Shown: positions 1 to 8,491 of the stretch, one piece after another | Numbering within the stretch: the stretch's first letter is position 1 | Layout: each line of letters begins with the position of its first letter | Assembly: GCA_946533175.1 (NCBI GenBank) | Contig: CAMNBS010000006.1 | Coordinates: 1-26,523 of the forward strand | Direction: 5' to 3' | Length of the DNA: 26,523 bases | DNA from: an uncultured Clostridia bacterium | GTDB lineage: Bacteria > Bacillota_I > Bacilli_A > RF39 > UBA660 | The notes under the pieces: model-generated | Seen by the model: the letters and a program-made list of their open reading frames with translations, nothing else | What the model was told of the DNA's origin: nothing | Database searches by the model: none | Made by a program: the position numbers and the translations under genes

Positions 1-16
1 CAACTTTACGTAAAAA

Positions 17-46
17 TTGACATAAACAGGCAAAATGTGGTATAAT
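17..46 (+). promoter_or_regulatory. Strong sigma-A-type promoter for the HAD gene pair
   Basis: A perfect TTGACA (17-22) is followed after 18 bp by a perfect TATAAT (41-46), with TG at 38-39 giving an extended -10. Transcription would start near 53, upstream of the GGGGAGAGG ribosome binding site at 61-69. This rules out the upstream ATG at 45 as a start, because it overlaps the -10 box. Confidence 0.9.
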
Positions 47-74
47 GTCCGTATATGCGTGGGGAGAGGTTAAA

Positions 75-1331
75 ATGAAAAGTAAAGAAATAGTTTTAGT
101 TTGTGATATTGATGATGTGCTTGTTAACTCATCTGCTCTTCTTCAAGAGCAAGTTGATAAAAAGACAATTTATACAATTGAGAAGTTGCGTTTCTGTGAA
201 CAACTTGTGCGAAACTGTCGCTATTTTGCTGACTTAGTAAAAAAAGAATGTGATTTAGCTAGAAGTGAAAAACGACTTCCTAATTTGTCAAGATTTCCAG
301 GATTAGAATATCTTTATTCTGGGGTAGGAAAGATTGGCTTTGAATATTTGCGTGATGAATATATTTATGATATATATTCTCGTCCAGTTATTATTTGTGG
401 TGCATATGTATCACTTGCGTTAAGAATATATAATCAATTTTTAGAACATCGTGATATGTTTTTAGAAGGCGATAATTTATTAAAAGGACAAAGTATTGAT
501 TACGATTATAAAAGGGAAGCTATTCATATTGAGGGGTTTAGAAGTGCTGTTCGATCTAGTTTTGGAACTTTAAGATTAATTAATCACTTTTGTTTATTGG
601 AAGCTCAAAGAATTAGTGCTGAATCAAGAATGACCGGTAGTCGACCAAATTATGGATTATTAGTTTCTCCAGATGCTAATGATGTTATTAAGACTAATAT
701 TGGTGGTCAAAAAAATCAAGAATATTATTGGTATGTTAAACCTATCGAAGATATTGAAAGATGTATTGCTACCGAGGATATTATGCTTCATGATATTGTT
801 GAATGTTATGATATTGTAAGAACACCTAGTAGAGAACTTATTGATTATGAAGGAATTAATCAATCAGAAAATGTTAATTTTGATGCTGTAAATGCTATTA
901 GAAAATTATTGAGTGAAGGTCGTGTACAATTATTATTTCAATTAACTCATCATAATGGTTATCGTGAAGAAACAGCTAAGAGAAGATTAATGAAATATCT
1001 TTTCCCAGGCTCAGTATTTGTTGGAATGCGTTTTCACGCTGAAGAACATAATGCTAATCGTCGTGGAAGAAGCTCTAAGTTTGATAAAATGAGTCAAATG
1101 ATTTCTTTTTCTGATCGAATTGTTATTTTACTTGATGATAGTCGTGATAATTGTCGTGATTGGCATGAAAAAGGGGGAGACGTTATTTTATATCGTCCAG
1201 TTAATGATGCAGAGCGTTCATCATCTATTGAAGATATAGGATATCCTCGTATAACTAGTTTTAGTCAATTAGAGTCTGCTATTGATAAAATTGAAGCTAA
1301 ACATCAAGCTAAGGTAAAAAAATTAAAATAG
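75..1331 (+). CDS. HAD-superfamily hydrolase-like protein with a large insert
   Basis: The 418-residue product carries the four HAD motifs, widely spaced: motif I DIDDV (D11, D13), motif II Thr291 in LTHHNG, motif III Lys335, and motif IV LLDDS (D354, D355). About 275 residues between motifs I and II must form a large cap or an extra domain, far longer than in simple HAD phosphatases. No signal peptide or membrane segment is visible, so it is probably cytosolic. The start at 75 follows a GGGGAGAGG ribosome site; an in-frame ATG at 45 lies inside the promoter. It is followed 8 bp later by a second HAD gene, and the two share one promoter and one terminator. HAD membership is well supported by the motifs. 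The substrate is unknown, and I do not recognise the insert. Confidence 0.8.
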   Translation: MKSKEIVLVCDIDDVLVNSSALLQEQVDKKTIYTIEKLRFCEQLVRNCRYFADLVKKECDLARSEKRLPNLSRFPGLEYLYSGVGKIGFEYLRDEYIYDIYSRPVIICGAYVSLALRIYNQFLEHRDMFLEGDNLLKGQSIDYDYKREAIHIEGFRSAVRSSFGTLRLINHFCLLEAQRISAESRMTGSRPNYGLLVSPDANDVIKTNIGGQKNQEYYWYVKPIEDIERCIATEDIMLHDIVECYDIVRTPSRELIDYEGINQSENVNFDAVNAIRKLLSEGRVQLLFQLTHHNGYREETAKRRLMKYLFPGSVFVGMRFHAEEHNANRRGRSSKFDKMSQMISFSDRIVILLDDSRDNCRDWHEKGGDVILYRPVNDAERSSSIEDIGYPRITSFSQLESAIDKIEAKHQAKVKKLK

Positions 1332-1339
1332 GAGAAATT

Positions 1340-2065
1340 ATGGAAGGTACAGATAAAAAAAGGTATTTAATATTAGATTGTGATGGTGTTATTTTTCCTG
1401 AAATGCCGAGAATAATTGATTCGTTTGTATCGAGAATAGATTATGTTGCAGGAGATAGTTATCGCAATCAAATAAATCAACAAGAACAAGAAAGATCTAT
1501 TTCAGTTAGTGTTGCCGAAGCATGTCGAAAAGAACATTTTAAAAGAAAGGATCAAGTATTAGAAGAAGTTTTTCCACGTTTTAAAGATCGTATACCATAT
1601 GAAGAACAATATGTTTTAGCTAATGTTGCCCCTGGCTTTATTGAATTAATAACAGAGATATGGGAAACTGGTTTATATGATGAAATAATTGTTTGTTCAC
1701 ATTATAACGTTGAACGTGAAAATGGTGCAAAAGCACGCTTCTTTGAAAAGTATTTGCCAATGATAAGATATGTTCCAGTAAAATTTCATCTTGAACCATA
1801 TCATCATAATCCAATTGAAGATTGGAAAAATACCGAAAGAGTGCGCTCAAATAAAATAGCTATGTTAATGCAATATACAGGTATCAATGATTTTAGTGAA
1901 TCAGCATTTATTGATGATACATTATCGATAGTTAATGAAGTTCGTGATATGGTAGGACGTTGTTATCATTTACCTTCAGGTGAAAGTATTATTGACTTAT
2001 TACGAAGAGTTTTTATAGAATCTTTTGTTGAAGAAAAAGAAGAAAAGAAAAAAACAAAAAAATAA
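1340..2065 (+). CDS. Second HAD-superfamily hydrolase-like protein
   Basis: The 241-residue product has HAD motif I LDCDGVI (D13, D15), motif II Ser120 in VCSHYN, motif III Lys172 and motif IV IDDT (D192, D193). The cap between motifs I and II is about 100 residues, mostly predicted helix. It ends in a lysine- and glutamate-rich tail. The start has a GGAGAAATT ribosome site and lies 8 bp after the upstream HAD gene, so the two are almost certainly one operon. Both proteins keep the nucleophile Asp and the Asp two residues later (general acid/base), so both could be phosphatases. Whether they act together on one substrate is inference from adjacency alone. Confidence 0.75.
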   Translation: MEGTDKKRYLILDCDGVIFPEMPRIIDSFVSRIDYVAGDSYRNQINQQEQERSISVSVAEACRKEHFKRKDQVLEEVFPRFKDRIPYEEQYVLANVAPGFIELITEIWETGLYDEIIVCSHYNVERENGAKARFFEKYLPMIRYVPVKFHLEPYHHNPIEDWKNTERVRSNKIAMLMQYTGINDFSESAFIDDTLSIVNEVRDMVGRCYHLPSGESIIDLLRRVFIESFVEEKEEKKKTKK

Positions 2066-2091
2066 AAAGAAGAAAAAATCTTCTTTTTTTT
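2064..2091 (+). terminator. Rho-independent terminator after the HAD pair
   Basis: A 10-bp A/G-rich stem (2064-2073 with 2079-2088) and a 5-nt A loop run into a T tract. It is weak in GC but in the expected place directly after the stop codon. Confidence 0.7.
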
Positions 2092-2171
2092 GTAAAAAAA
2101 TGTCAACACTTAAATTTTCCTATTAATAATAATTATATATTATAGTATACTTATTATTAGGAGGAGATTAG

Positions 2172-3152
2172 ATGTATCTATTAACCAAAGTTGTCTTGGC
2201 AGTGATGCTAGGATTTGTATCTTCTGCTTTAACCGGATTAATTTTAGTTCCTCTTTTAAAAAGAATGAAAATAGGGCAAAGAATTAGTACATATATGGAT
2301 TTTGCGCATCGTTCAAAAGAGGGAACGCCTACGATGGGTGGACTAATCTTTATTATTTCGACAATTGTCGTTATGGCAGTATTATTAATCACTAAAAAAG
2401 TGGCATTAAATAATGATTTAATGATTGTTTTATTTGTTTTTGTAAGTTATGCTATTATTGGCTTTTTAGATGATTATTTGAGTATTAAAAAAGGGAAAAA
2501 TGAAGGGTTAACCGTTATTCAAAAGTTTTTTCTTCAATTATTAGTTGCTTTAGTTTTTTTCTATTTATATATGAAAAATGGGGGAAAAACCTCACTTATT
2601 GTTACTACTCTTGGTATTCATATTGAAATGAAATGGTTATATGGAATTTTTATTCTCTTTATTTTAATTGGTAGTTCTAATGCCGTTAATTTAACGGATG
2701 GATTAGATGGTTTAGCTGCTGGTTTATCTGGAATAGCTTTTGTAGCTTTTAGTTTAATTAGTTTAATGGTTGGATATACTGATATGGGTGTTTTTACCCT
2801 AGTTTTAACTGGAGCTTTACTGGGATTTTTAATATATAATGGATACCCTGCTAAAGTCTTTATGGGAGATACGGGTAGTTTATCCCTGGGGGCAGTAATG
2901 GGAACCATTGCTATTATTACTCATCGTGAAGTAACATTGTTTATTGTAGCTTTTGTGTTTGTTATTGAAACTCTTTCGGTAATATTACAAGTTTTTTGGT
3001 ATAAAACATTTCATAAACGCATCTTTTTAATGACTCCGATTCATCATCATTTTCAAAAACTAGGGTGGACCGAAGTAGAAATAGTAAGAACTTTTTGGGT
3101 TTTTGGCTTTATTTTAGCCATGGCCGGAATTATATTTGGTGTATGGATTTAA
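2172..3152 (+). CDS. mraY: Phospho-N-acetylmuramoyl-pentapeptide transferase
   Basis: MraY transfers phospho-MurNAc-pentapeptide from the UDP precursor to undecaprenyl phosphate, making lipid I at the inner face of the membrane. The 326-residue protein is polytopic, close to the family's usual length. It has all the signature blocks: GTPTMGG (51-57), the FLDDY pair (D100, D101), VNLTDGLDGLA (172-182), FMGDTGSL (230-237, catalytic-site D233) and the HHH motif (291-293). A GGAGGAG ribosome site lies 5 bp before the ATG. A weak promoter is possible (TTAATA at 2123, TATACT at 2146, 17-bp spacer). It is followed by a terminator and then by a SEDS gene. The usual dcw partners such as murD and murG are not between them, so this is a fragment of the cell-wall cluster. 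Confidence 0.97.
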   Translation: MYLLTKVVLAVMLGFVSSALTGLILVPLLKRMKIGQRISTYMDFAHRSKEGTPTMGGLIFIISTIVVMAVLLITKKVALNNDLMIVLFVFVSYAIIGFLDDYLSIKKGKNEGLTVIQKFFLQLLVALVFFYLYMKNGGKTSLIVTTLGIHIEMKWLYGIFILFILIGSSNAVNLTDGLDGLAAGLSGIAFVAFSLISLMVGYTDMGVFTLVLTGALLGFLIYNGYPAKVFMGDTGSLSLGAVMGTIAIITHREVTLFIVAFVFVIETLSVILQVFWYKTFHKRIFLMTPIHHHFQKLGWTEVEIVRTFWVFGFILAMAGIIFGVWI

Positions 3153-3173
3153 ACAACATTATGTTGTTTTTTT
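3151..3173 (+). terminator. Terminator between mraY and ftsW
   Basis: An 8-bp stem (3151-3158 with 3162-3169) with a 3-nt loop runs straight into a T tract. It begins within the mraY stop codon. Confidence 0.8.
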
Positions 3174-3215
3174 CATACATCTTTTTTTTTATCATAAAAT
3201 TTGTTGGTGATTCAA

Positions 3216-4334
3216 TTGAAATATGATAAATTACTTTTTATTACGGTTATCACTGTTATGCTTTTTGGACTTGTTATGATATATTCAGCTAGTTATATAT
3301 GGGCTGAATATAAGTTTAATAATAGTTTACATTACTGTCTTTATCAAGGAGCTTTTATTCTTATAGGAATTGTTTTAATGTTTTTTTTAACAAAAATGGA
3401 TTATCGTCTTTATTATAAATATGCCAATAAGCTATTACTAATATCTTTTGTATTATTAATTTTAGTATTAATCCCTGGTATTGGTATTGTTCGAAATGGA
3501 AGTCGTAGTTGGTTTGGAATAGGAGGATTTGGTATTCAGCCATCAGAGTTTTCTAAACTGGCTTTAATTATTTTTACTTCTAAATATTTAGAGAAAAATC
3601 AAAAAGTTTTAAAGGATTATAAAAAAGGAGTTTTTCCTATTTTGGGAATAGTATTAATTACATTTTTTTTAATTATGTTAGAACCTGATTTTGGAACTGG
3701 GATGATTTTGGTTATTAGTATTATTGCTTTATTATTTGTAGCTGGTGTTAATATTAAATTTTTTGTTGGTCTTGGTTTATTAGGGATTATTGGGGTAGTT
3801 TTATTAATTATTATAGCTCCTTATCGAATGAATCGAATTACTTCTTTTTTAGATCCATGGTCTGATCCTTTGGGAACTGGTTTTCAAATTATTCAAAGTC
3901 TTTATGCTATTGGACCAGGTGGATTACTTGGGATGGGATTATTTAATAGTCGACAAAAGCATTTTTATTTACCGGAACCTCAAACGGATTTTATATTTAG
4001 TATTATTTCTGAAGAACTTGGAATATTTGGAGTATTAATTGTAGTAGGATTATTTTCCTTTTTATTATATCGATCGATTAGAATATCACTTCGACAAGAA
4101 GACAAATTCGCTAAGTATCTTTCGTTTGGATTAATTTTTCAAATGATAATACAAACTATTCTAAATTTATCGGTTGTTATTGGTTTAATTCCTGTAACGG
4201 GTGTTACTTTGCCATTTTTAAGTTATGGCGGTAGTAGTCTATTAATTAGTAGTATTAGCATCGGAATAATACTTTCAATATCAAGAGAAAAGAAAAAAGA
4301 AGAAGATAATGTTGTCAAAGTAAAAACAAAATGA
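3216..4334 (+). CDS. ftsW: SEDS-family peptidoglycan polymerase, FtsW/SpoVE type
   Basis: SEDS proteins are multi-pass membrane glycosyltransferases that polymerise lipid II with a partner class B penicillin-binding protein; FtsW acts in division and SpoVE in the spore cortex. The product has about ten hydrophobic segments and the conserved blocks SWFGIG..QPSEF, LEPDFGTG, FLDPWSDPLGTGFQIIQS, PEPQTDFIFSIISEELG and LPFLSYGGSSL. These fit the FtsW/SpoVE branch better than RodA. The chosen start is TTG 3216, because GGTGAT at 3206-3211 sits 4 bp before it, the spacing seen at other genes here. Earlier in-frame TTG codons at 3201 and 3204 have no ribosome site. The product is 372 residues long. 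Whether it serves division or spore cortex cannot be read from sequence alone. Confidence 0.9.
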   Translation: MKYDKLLFITVITVMLFGLVMIYSASYIWAEYKFNNSLHYCLYQGAFILIGIVLMFFLTKMDYRLYYKYANKLLLISFVLLILVLIPGIGIVRNGSRSWFGIGGFGIQPSEFSKLALIIFTSKYLEKNQKVLKDYKKGVFPILGIVLITFFLIMLEPDFGTGMILVISIIALLFVAGVNIKFFVGLGLLGIIGVVLLIIIAPYRMNRITSFLDPWSDPLGTGFQIIQSLYAIGPGGLLGMGLFNSRQKHFYLPEPQTDFIFSIISEELGIFGVLIVVGLFSFLLYRSIRISLRQEDKFAKYLSFGLIFQMIIQTILNLSVVIGLIPVTGVTLPFLSYGGSSLLISSISIGIILSISREKKKEEDNVVKVKTK

Positions 4335-4367
4335 TAAAATAAAGATGATAATAAAGGGGTAATATAA

Positions 4368-4862
4368 ATGAAAAATATCTATAAAATTGGTTCATTAATT
4401 ACTTTTTCTTTAGGAATTATTATGTTTGTTTCTTATTTTTGGTATGTTAATAATACATATTTAACTGTTTCTTTTAAAAATGATATCGATATAGTAACAG
4501 TTAGTGTTTTATATAATAATTGTCTAACAAGACCTAATAATCCTCAAAAAGATGGTTATACTTTTCGTGCTTGGCAATTAAATGGAAAAGATTTTGACTT
4601 TAATGAGAAAATAACAAAAAATTTGGTTTTAAATGCTACTTGGGAAGAACGGTTAACTCATCAAATAGGAATTACCCTTGAAAATATTCGTTATGAGGTT
4701 ACTGTTTATGATGGTGATGTTTTATCTATCGAAGATTATAATCTTCCATCTAAAGATGGTTATTTTATTCAAATATACCAAAATAATAAATTATTTGATT
4801 TGCAAAATAAAATAGTTAATGATTTAGAATTAAAAGGGGTTTACGTCAAAAATGAGACTTAA
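4368..4862 (+). CDS. Membrane-anchored protein with two Listeria-Bacteroides-type repeats
   Basis: This is a 164-residue protein. Residues 7-27 form one hydrophobic segment, an N-terminal anchor or uncleaved signal. Then come two tandem units of the InlB B-repeat type (Flg_new family), each about 65 residues. The first contains the hallmark KDGYTFRAWQLNG..FDFNEKITKNLVLNATW pattern and the second a degenerate copy (KDGYFIQIYQNNKLFDL..IVNDLELKGVY). Such repeats are found in secreted and surface proteins. The ribosome site is AAAGGGG. A TG-A-TAAAAT -10-like box overlaps the end of ftsW at 4332-4340 and could drive it separately. There is no LPXTG or other sorting signal, so the repeats probably sit outside the membrane, held by the N-terminal segment. 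The function is unknown. Confidence 0.75.
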   Translation: MKNIYKIGSLITFSLGIIMFVSYFWYVNNTYLTVSFKNDIDIVTVSVLYNNCLTRPNNPQKDGYTFRAWQLNGKDFDFNEKITKNLVLNATWEERLTHQIGITLENIRYEVTVYDGDVLSIEDYNLPSKDGYFIQIYQNNKLFDLQNKIVNDLELKGVYVKNET

Positions 4863-4876
4863 TCCTTTTTTTTCTT

Positions 4877-4882
4877 TATAAT
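4877..4882 (+). promoter_or_regulatory. Possible -10 box upstream of the HTH-phosphoesterase gene
   Basis: A perfect TATAAT lies 17 bp before the start codon, with a GAGAG ribosome site between them. No convincing -35 and no TG extension is visible. Confidence 0.4.
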
Positions 4883-4899
4883 AATAGTAGAGAGTTTTT

Positions 4900-5871
4900 A
4901 TGAAAAGAAAAATAGATAATATCAATTTAATATTAGAATTAATTAATAAAGGGCTAACTATTCGAGAGATTAGCAATATAACCGATTTTTCTTATCAAGA
5001 AATATATCGATGTATTGTTTTCTTGAGACAAAAGGGTTTTATTTTTGCATTTAAAAATTATAGTAATGGTGATATCAAGTATGAAATAGTTAAAGGAATG
5101 TATTCTGATGAAAGAAACAGGATAATTACAGAACATTCCGAAAATGAACTTCAATTAATGCTGGTATCAGATTTACATTATGGTTCTAAATATGAAGATG
5201 TTAGATTATTACATATTATTTATGATTATTGTATTCAAAATGGTATTCATTATCTTTTAAATTTAGGTGATTTAATTGAAGGTCATACACCTAATATGAA
5301 AATACCAGTAGATAAACAGATTGATCATGCCTTAAGAGTTCATCCTTTTAGTAATGAAATATTAGTTTTTCTTCTTTTAGGTAATCATGATTACAGTTTA
5401 TTAACAGGTTTCGGAATAGATGTTAAAAAAGCAATAGAAAATACAAGAGGAGATATTCTTCCTTTAGGTTATGGTGAGAAAATATTATGTATAAAAAATG
5501 ACCAAATTATTATGCAACATAATCTTTTAGTCCCAGAATTTCATAAAAGTATTTGTGATAAAACCATTATTTTACGAGGCCATCGTCATGCTAGTCAGGT
5601 GTTAAAAGATAGCTCGAATTTAATTATTTATTTACCATCTTTATCTAAATTAAATTTTAATAAAAGTAGTTTTCCAGGAGCGGTTCGCTTATGTCTAAAA
5701 TTTCGGGCTGGAATGATTGAATATGCTATATTAGAGGAGCTTGTTATCATAAATAAAAAGTTATATACGGTTAATGAATCAACTATTTTTGTTGGATTAA
5801 ATAAATCATTTAAAGAAAAAGATAAAATAGAAAATGAAGAAGATTATACTCTGGTAAAAAAGAAGGTGTAA
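4900..5871 (+). CDS. Winged/HTH domain fused to a calcineurin-like metallophosphoesterase
   Basis: The 323-residue protein starts with a helix-turn-helix-like segment (about residues 8-48, with ITDFSYQEIYRCIVFL as the likely recognition region). A metallophosphoesterase domain follows with every ligand motif intact: SDLH (D91, H93), GD (D124), GNHD (161-164), H207 in MQHN and GHRH (227-230). The family hydrolyses phosphomono- or diesters with two metal ions. The fusion suggests an enzyme that contacts DNA or RNA, or one positioned by a nucleic-acid-binding head. The C-terminal 50 residues are charged and low in complexity. The next gene starts 1 bp after its stop, so the two are probably translationally coupled. 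The substrate is unknown. Domain calls are confident; the DNA-binding role of the head is inference. Confidence 0.8.
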   Translation: MKRKIDNINLILELINKGLTIREISNITDFSYQEIYRCIVFLRQKGFIFAFKNYSNGDIKYEIVKGMYSDERNRIITEHSENELQLMLVSDLHYGSKYEDVRLLHIIYDYCIQNGIHYLLNLGDLIEGHTPNMKIPVDKQIDHALRVHPFSNEILVFLLLGNHDYSLLTGFGIDVKKAIENTRGDILPLGYGEKILCIKNDQIIMQHNLLVPEFHKSICDKTIILRGHRHASQVLKDSSNLIIYLPSLSKLNFNKSSFPGAVRLCLKFRAGMIEYAILEELVIINKKLYTVNESTIFVGLNKSFKEKDKIENEEDYTLVKKKV

Positions 5872-5872
5872 A

Positions 5873-6898
5873 ATGAATATTTATAGTTATATTGAGAATA
5901 GTCATGAAGAAATTAAAAGAATTAATGAATTAGATGCTCTTATATTATCAAGATTAGCATATATTCATCTAGAAGATTTAGAAAATAAATTACCTTTTAC
6001 TATAGAAGAATTAAATGATTATATGGAAAATATTAAAATAAATAAAAATGATGAAAAATTAGTTAAATTACTGGCCAAGAGCATTCGATTTAAAAAATTA
6101 GTTATCGAGCGATGTAAGAGTATCTTTGATAAGAATAAAGAGGAACAATTTTTTGCAGTAACGATTCTTCTTCCAAAAGAACGACTTTTTATCGCTTATC
6201 GTGGTACGAATAAAAGTCTTATTGGTATTAAGGAAGATTTGAACATGAGTTATATGACTATTCCATCGCAAATTGATGCATTACTATATCTTGATGGTGA
6301 AAAGAATATTAAATCCCTTTATTTAGGTGGTCATTCTAAAGGGGGAAATTTGGCAATGTATGCTTTAATACATAGTTCTTTTTTTCAAAAATTACGTATA
6401 AGAAAAGTATTTAATTTTGATGGACCAGGATTTTTACAATTGGGAAAAGATTATCAAATGGTTAAAAATAAAATAATAAATTATTATCCTGAAAATAGTA
6501 TTATTGGGCGTTTGTTAGAAAATGATAGTAAAAGAATGATTATTAAGACAGATAAAAGAGGTTTAGAATCTCATAATATTTATTCATGGCAAATTGAAAA
6601 AAATCATTTTAAATTGGGTACTTTAAATAATGATAGTGATATGTTTTCTTTGGCATCTAAAGAATTATTAGATGAAATAGTTGAAGAAAGAAGAGAAATT
6701 ATTATTAATTGTTTTTTCGATATTATAGAGAAAAATAACATAGAGAAATTAAAAAAATTGGACTTTAAAGAAATAATTAATGCAATTAATAATGCTAAAA
6801 AAATTACCAAAGAAGAGAAACAGTCTTTAAATAAATTTTTGAAAACTTTTCTCATCCTTTGTTTTCCTGAGATGTCTTCTATAAAAAAGAATCATTAA
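5873..6898 (+). CDS. Mbeg1-like alpha/beta hydrolase (DUF2974 family)
   Basis: The 341-residue product contains a lipase-type nucleophile elbow GGHSKGGNLA (Ser155), preceded by a strand with IAYRGTN (108-113) and followed by FDGPGF (182-187). A candidate catalytic His234 lies in LESHNIYSW. This set is characteristic of the DUF2974/Mbeg1-like family, a lipase-like alpha/beta hydrolase group common in Bacillota. There is no signal peptide, so it is probably intracellular. It starts 1 bp after the phosphoesterase stop and almost certainly shares its transcript. The last 90 residues are a lysine-rich helical tail. No substrate is established for the family that I can apply here. Confidence 0.8.
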   Translation: MNIYSYIENSHEEIKRINELDALILSRLAYIHLEDLENKLPFTIEELNDYMENIKINKNDEKLVKLLAKSIRFKKLVIERCKSIFDKNKEEQFFAVTILLPKERLFIAYRGTNKSLIGIKEDLNMSYMTIPSQIDALLYLDGEKNIKSLYLGGHSKGGNLAMYALIHSSFFQKLRIRKVFNFDGPGFLQLGKDYQMVKNKIINYYPENSIIGRLLENDSKRMIIKTDKRGLESHNIYSWQIEKNHFKLGTLNNDSDMFSLASKELLDEIVEERREIIINCFFDIIEKNNIEKLKKLDFKEIINAINNAKKITKEEKQSLNKFLKTFLILCFPEMSSIKKNH

Positions 6899-6920
6899 AA
6901 GTTTCAGTTTTAATAAAATA

Positions 6921-6929
6921 TGATATAAT
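6921..6929 (+). promoter_or_regulatory. Extended -10 promoter for the methyltransferase gene
   Basis: TG (6921-6922) then A and a perfect TATAAT (6924-6929) form an extended -10. The -35 region (about GTTTCA) is poor. The leader to the ATG at 6948 would be about 12 nt. Confidence 0.65.
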
Positions 6930-6947
6930 CATGATGAGTGAGGTTTT

Positions 6948-7811
6948 ATGAAAGTTACAAATGATTATCAAGATTTTACTATTATTGATGGAAGCTGTGG
7001 TATGAAATATGAAAGATGGGGAAATGTTTATTTGTTACGCCCTGATCCTCAAATTATTTGGGATAATGGTGATTTAGAAAAAAAATATCATAACAAAATA
7101 GATAGTGTATATTATCGCTCTAGCACTGGTGGTGGACATTGGAATGACTTTAAAAAGGTTCCAGATAGTTGGGTTATAAGTTATTGTGATATGAAATTTA
7201 ACATTAAAAAAATGGGCTTTAAGCATACTGGTTTATTTCCTGAACAAGCATATAATTGGAATTATATAAGAGAGGTTATTGGTAGAGAAAAAAGGGAGAT
7301 TAAAGTATTAAATCTTTTCGCATATACAGGTGGAGCTACTATTGCTAGTATGATGGCCGGAGCAACGGTAACCCATGTTGATTCATCACGAGGTATGGTT
7401 GATTGGGCTAAAGAGAATATTCGATTAAATCATCTTGATGAAACCAAAGTTCGCTATATTGTTGATGATGTTATTAAATTTGTTAATCGTGAAATAAGAC
7501 GTGGTCATAAATATGATGTAATTATTATGGATCCTCCAGCATTTGGAAGAGGTGCAAATAAAGAAGTATGGAATATTGAAAAGGATTTATATAATTTACT
7601 TTTATTATGTAATGAATTATTAAGCGATAAACCTTTATTTATGTTAGTAAATTCTTATTCCGGTCTTTCTCCATCTTTATTAGAGAATTTATTAAAATTA
7701 ACTAATACAAGAGATAATGCTCAAATTACTAGTGATGAAATTGGCTTGCCAATAAAAGAGAATAATTTAATATTACCTTGTGGTATATATGGAAGAATTG
7801 ATTATGAATAA
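6948..7811 (+). CDS. Class I SAM-dependent methyltransferase, RlmI/RlmK-like
   Basis: The 287-residue protein has a Rossmann-type methyltransferase core. Motif I is LNLFAYTGGAT (121-131), an acidic residue (D145 in HVDSS) ends strand 2, D173/D174 lie in the VDDV segment, and the catalytic-type motif is DPPAFGRG (195-202). The DPPxFG motif and the overall pattern match the COG1092 group, which includes the 23S rRNA cytosine methyltransferases RlmI and RlmK. It lacks the N-terminal PUA domain of RlmI, which makes it a short version. The gene overlaps the following RluA-family pseudouridine synthase by 8 bp, so two likely RNA-modification enzymes are coupled. The target nucleotide is not deducible from sequence. 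Confidence 0.85.
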   Translation: MKVTNDYQDFTIIDGSCGMKYERWGNVYLLRPDPQIIWDNGDLEKKYHNKIDSVYYRSSTGGGHWNDFKKVPDSWVISYCDMKFNIKKMGFKHTGLFPEQAYNWNYIREVIGREKREIKVLNLFAYTGGATIASMMAGATVTHVDSSRGMVDWAKENIRLNHLDETKVRYIVDDVIKFVNREIRRGHKYDVIIMDPPAFGRGANKEVWNIEKDLYNLLLLCNELLSDKPLFMLVNSYSGLSPSLLENLLKLTNTRDNAQITSDEIGLPIKENNLILPCGIYGRIDYE

Positions 7812-8481
7812 TTTAAATGTTCTGTATGAGGATAATCATCTAATTGTTGTTGTTAAACCTCGTAATATTTTAAGTCAAGCTGATGATACTGGGGATATGG
7901 ATATGTTAACGATAATAAAAAATTATTTAAAAGAGAAATATCATAAACCAGGTAATGTATATTTAGGACTTGTTCATCGACTTGATAGAGTAGTTGGTGG
8001 TGTAATGGTTTTTGCCAAAACAAGTAAAGCAGCATCACGTTTATCGGATATGATTCGAAGACACGATTTTCATAAAGAATATTTATTAATTTGTCATGGA
8101 AAATTAAAAAATAAAGATCTTTTTAGGAATTATTTGAAAAAAACTGATCAATTAAACACAGTTGTTACTACTGAAACAGATGGAAAATATGCCGAACTTT
8201 CTTATGAATTAATTGCATATAATCAAGAAAAAGATTGGAGTTTAGCAAAAGTAAATTTACAAACAGGACGTCATCATCAAATAAGAGTACAATTTTCTTC
8301 ACGTGGTTATCCTTTAGTTGGAGATAATCGATATGGCAAAGATAATGAAAAGAATATTGGTTTGTTTTCTTATAAATTGAGTTTTATCCATCCCATAAAG
8401 AAAGAATTACTGACCTTTACTTATTTTCCAAAAGAAAGTCCATTTAATTTATTTTGTATAAATGAAAAAACTGTTTTGTGA
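7804..8481 (+). CDS. RluA-family RNA pseudouridine synthase
   Basis: The family isomerises specific uridines in rRNA or tRNA to pseudouridine. The 225-residue product has the signature HRLDR (58-62, catalytic Asp61), followed by GVMVFAKTSKAA, HKEYL and the C-terminal LQTGRHHQIRVQFSSRGYPLVGD block. There is no N-terminal S4 domain, so it resembles short RluA-type enzymes. I place the start at ATG 7804, preceded by a GGAAG ribosome site and overlapping the upstream gene by 8 bp. In-frame GTG 7780 and ATG 7789 lie deeper in that gene and lack a site. It ends at TGA inside a terminator shared with the convergent rnhC. Target uridine unknown. Confidence 0.9.
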   Translation: MNNLNVLYEDNHLIVVVKPRNILSQADDTGDMDMLTIIKNYLKEKYHKPGNVYLGLVHRLDRVVGGVMVFAKTSKAASRLSDMIRRHDFHKEYLLICHGKLKNKDLFRNYLKKTDQLNTVVTTETDGKYAELSYELIAYNQEKDWSLAKVNLQTGRHHQIRVQFSSRGYPLVGDNRYGKDNEKNIGLFSYKLSFIHPIKKELLTFTYFPKESPFNLFCINEKTVL

Positions 8482-8491
8482 ACAGTTTTTT
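8465..8491. terminator. Bidirectional terminator between rluA-like gene and rnhC
   Basis: An 11-bp perfect stem (8465-8475 with 8481-8491) and a 5-nt loop has A/T tracts at both ends, so it can end both convergent transcripts. It overlaps the last codons of the pseudouridine synthase gene and touches the rnhC stop. Confidence 0.85.

Noticed and set aside
2618..2908. A 96-codon minus-strand frame within mraY
   Set aside because: Antisense shadow of conserved MraY motifs, no ribosome site.
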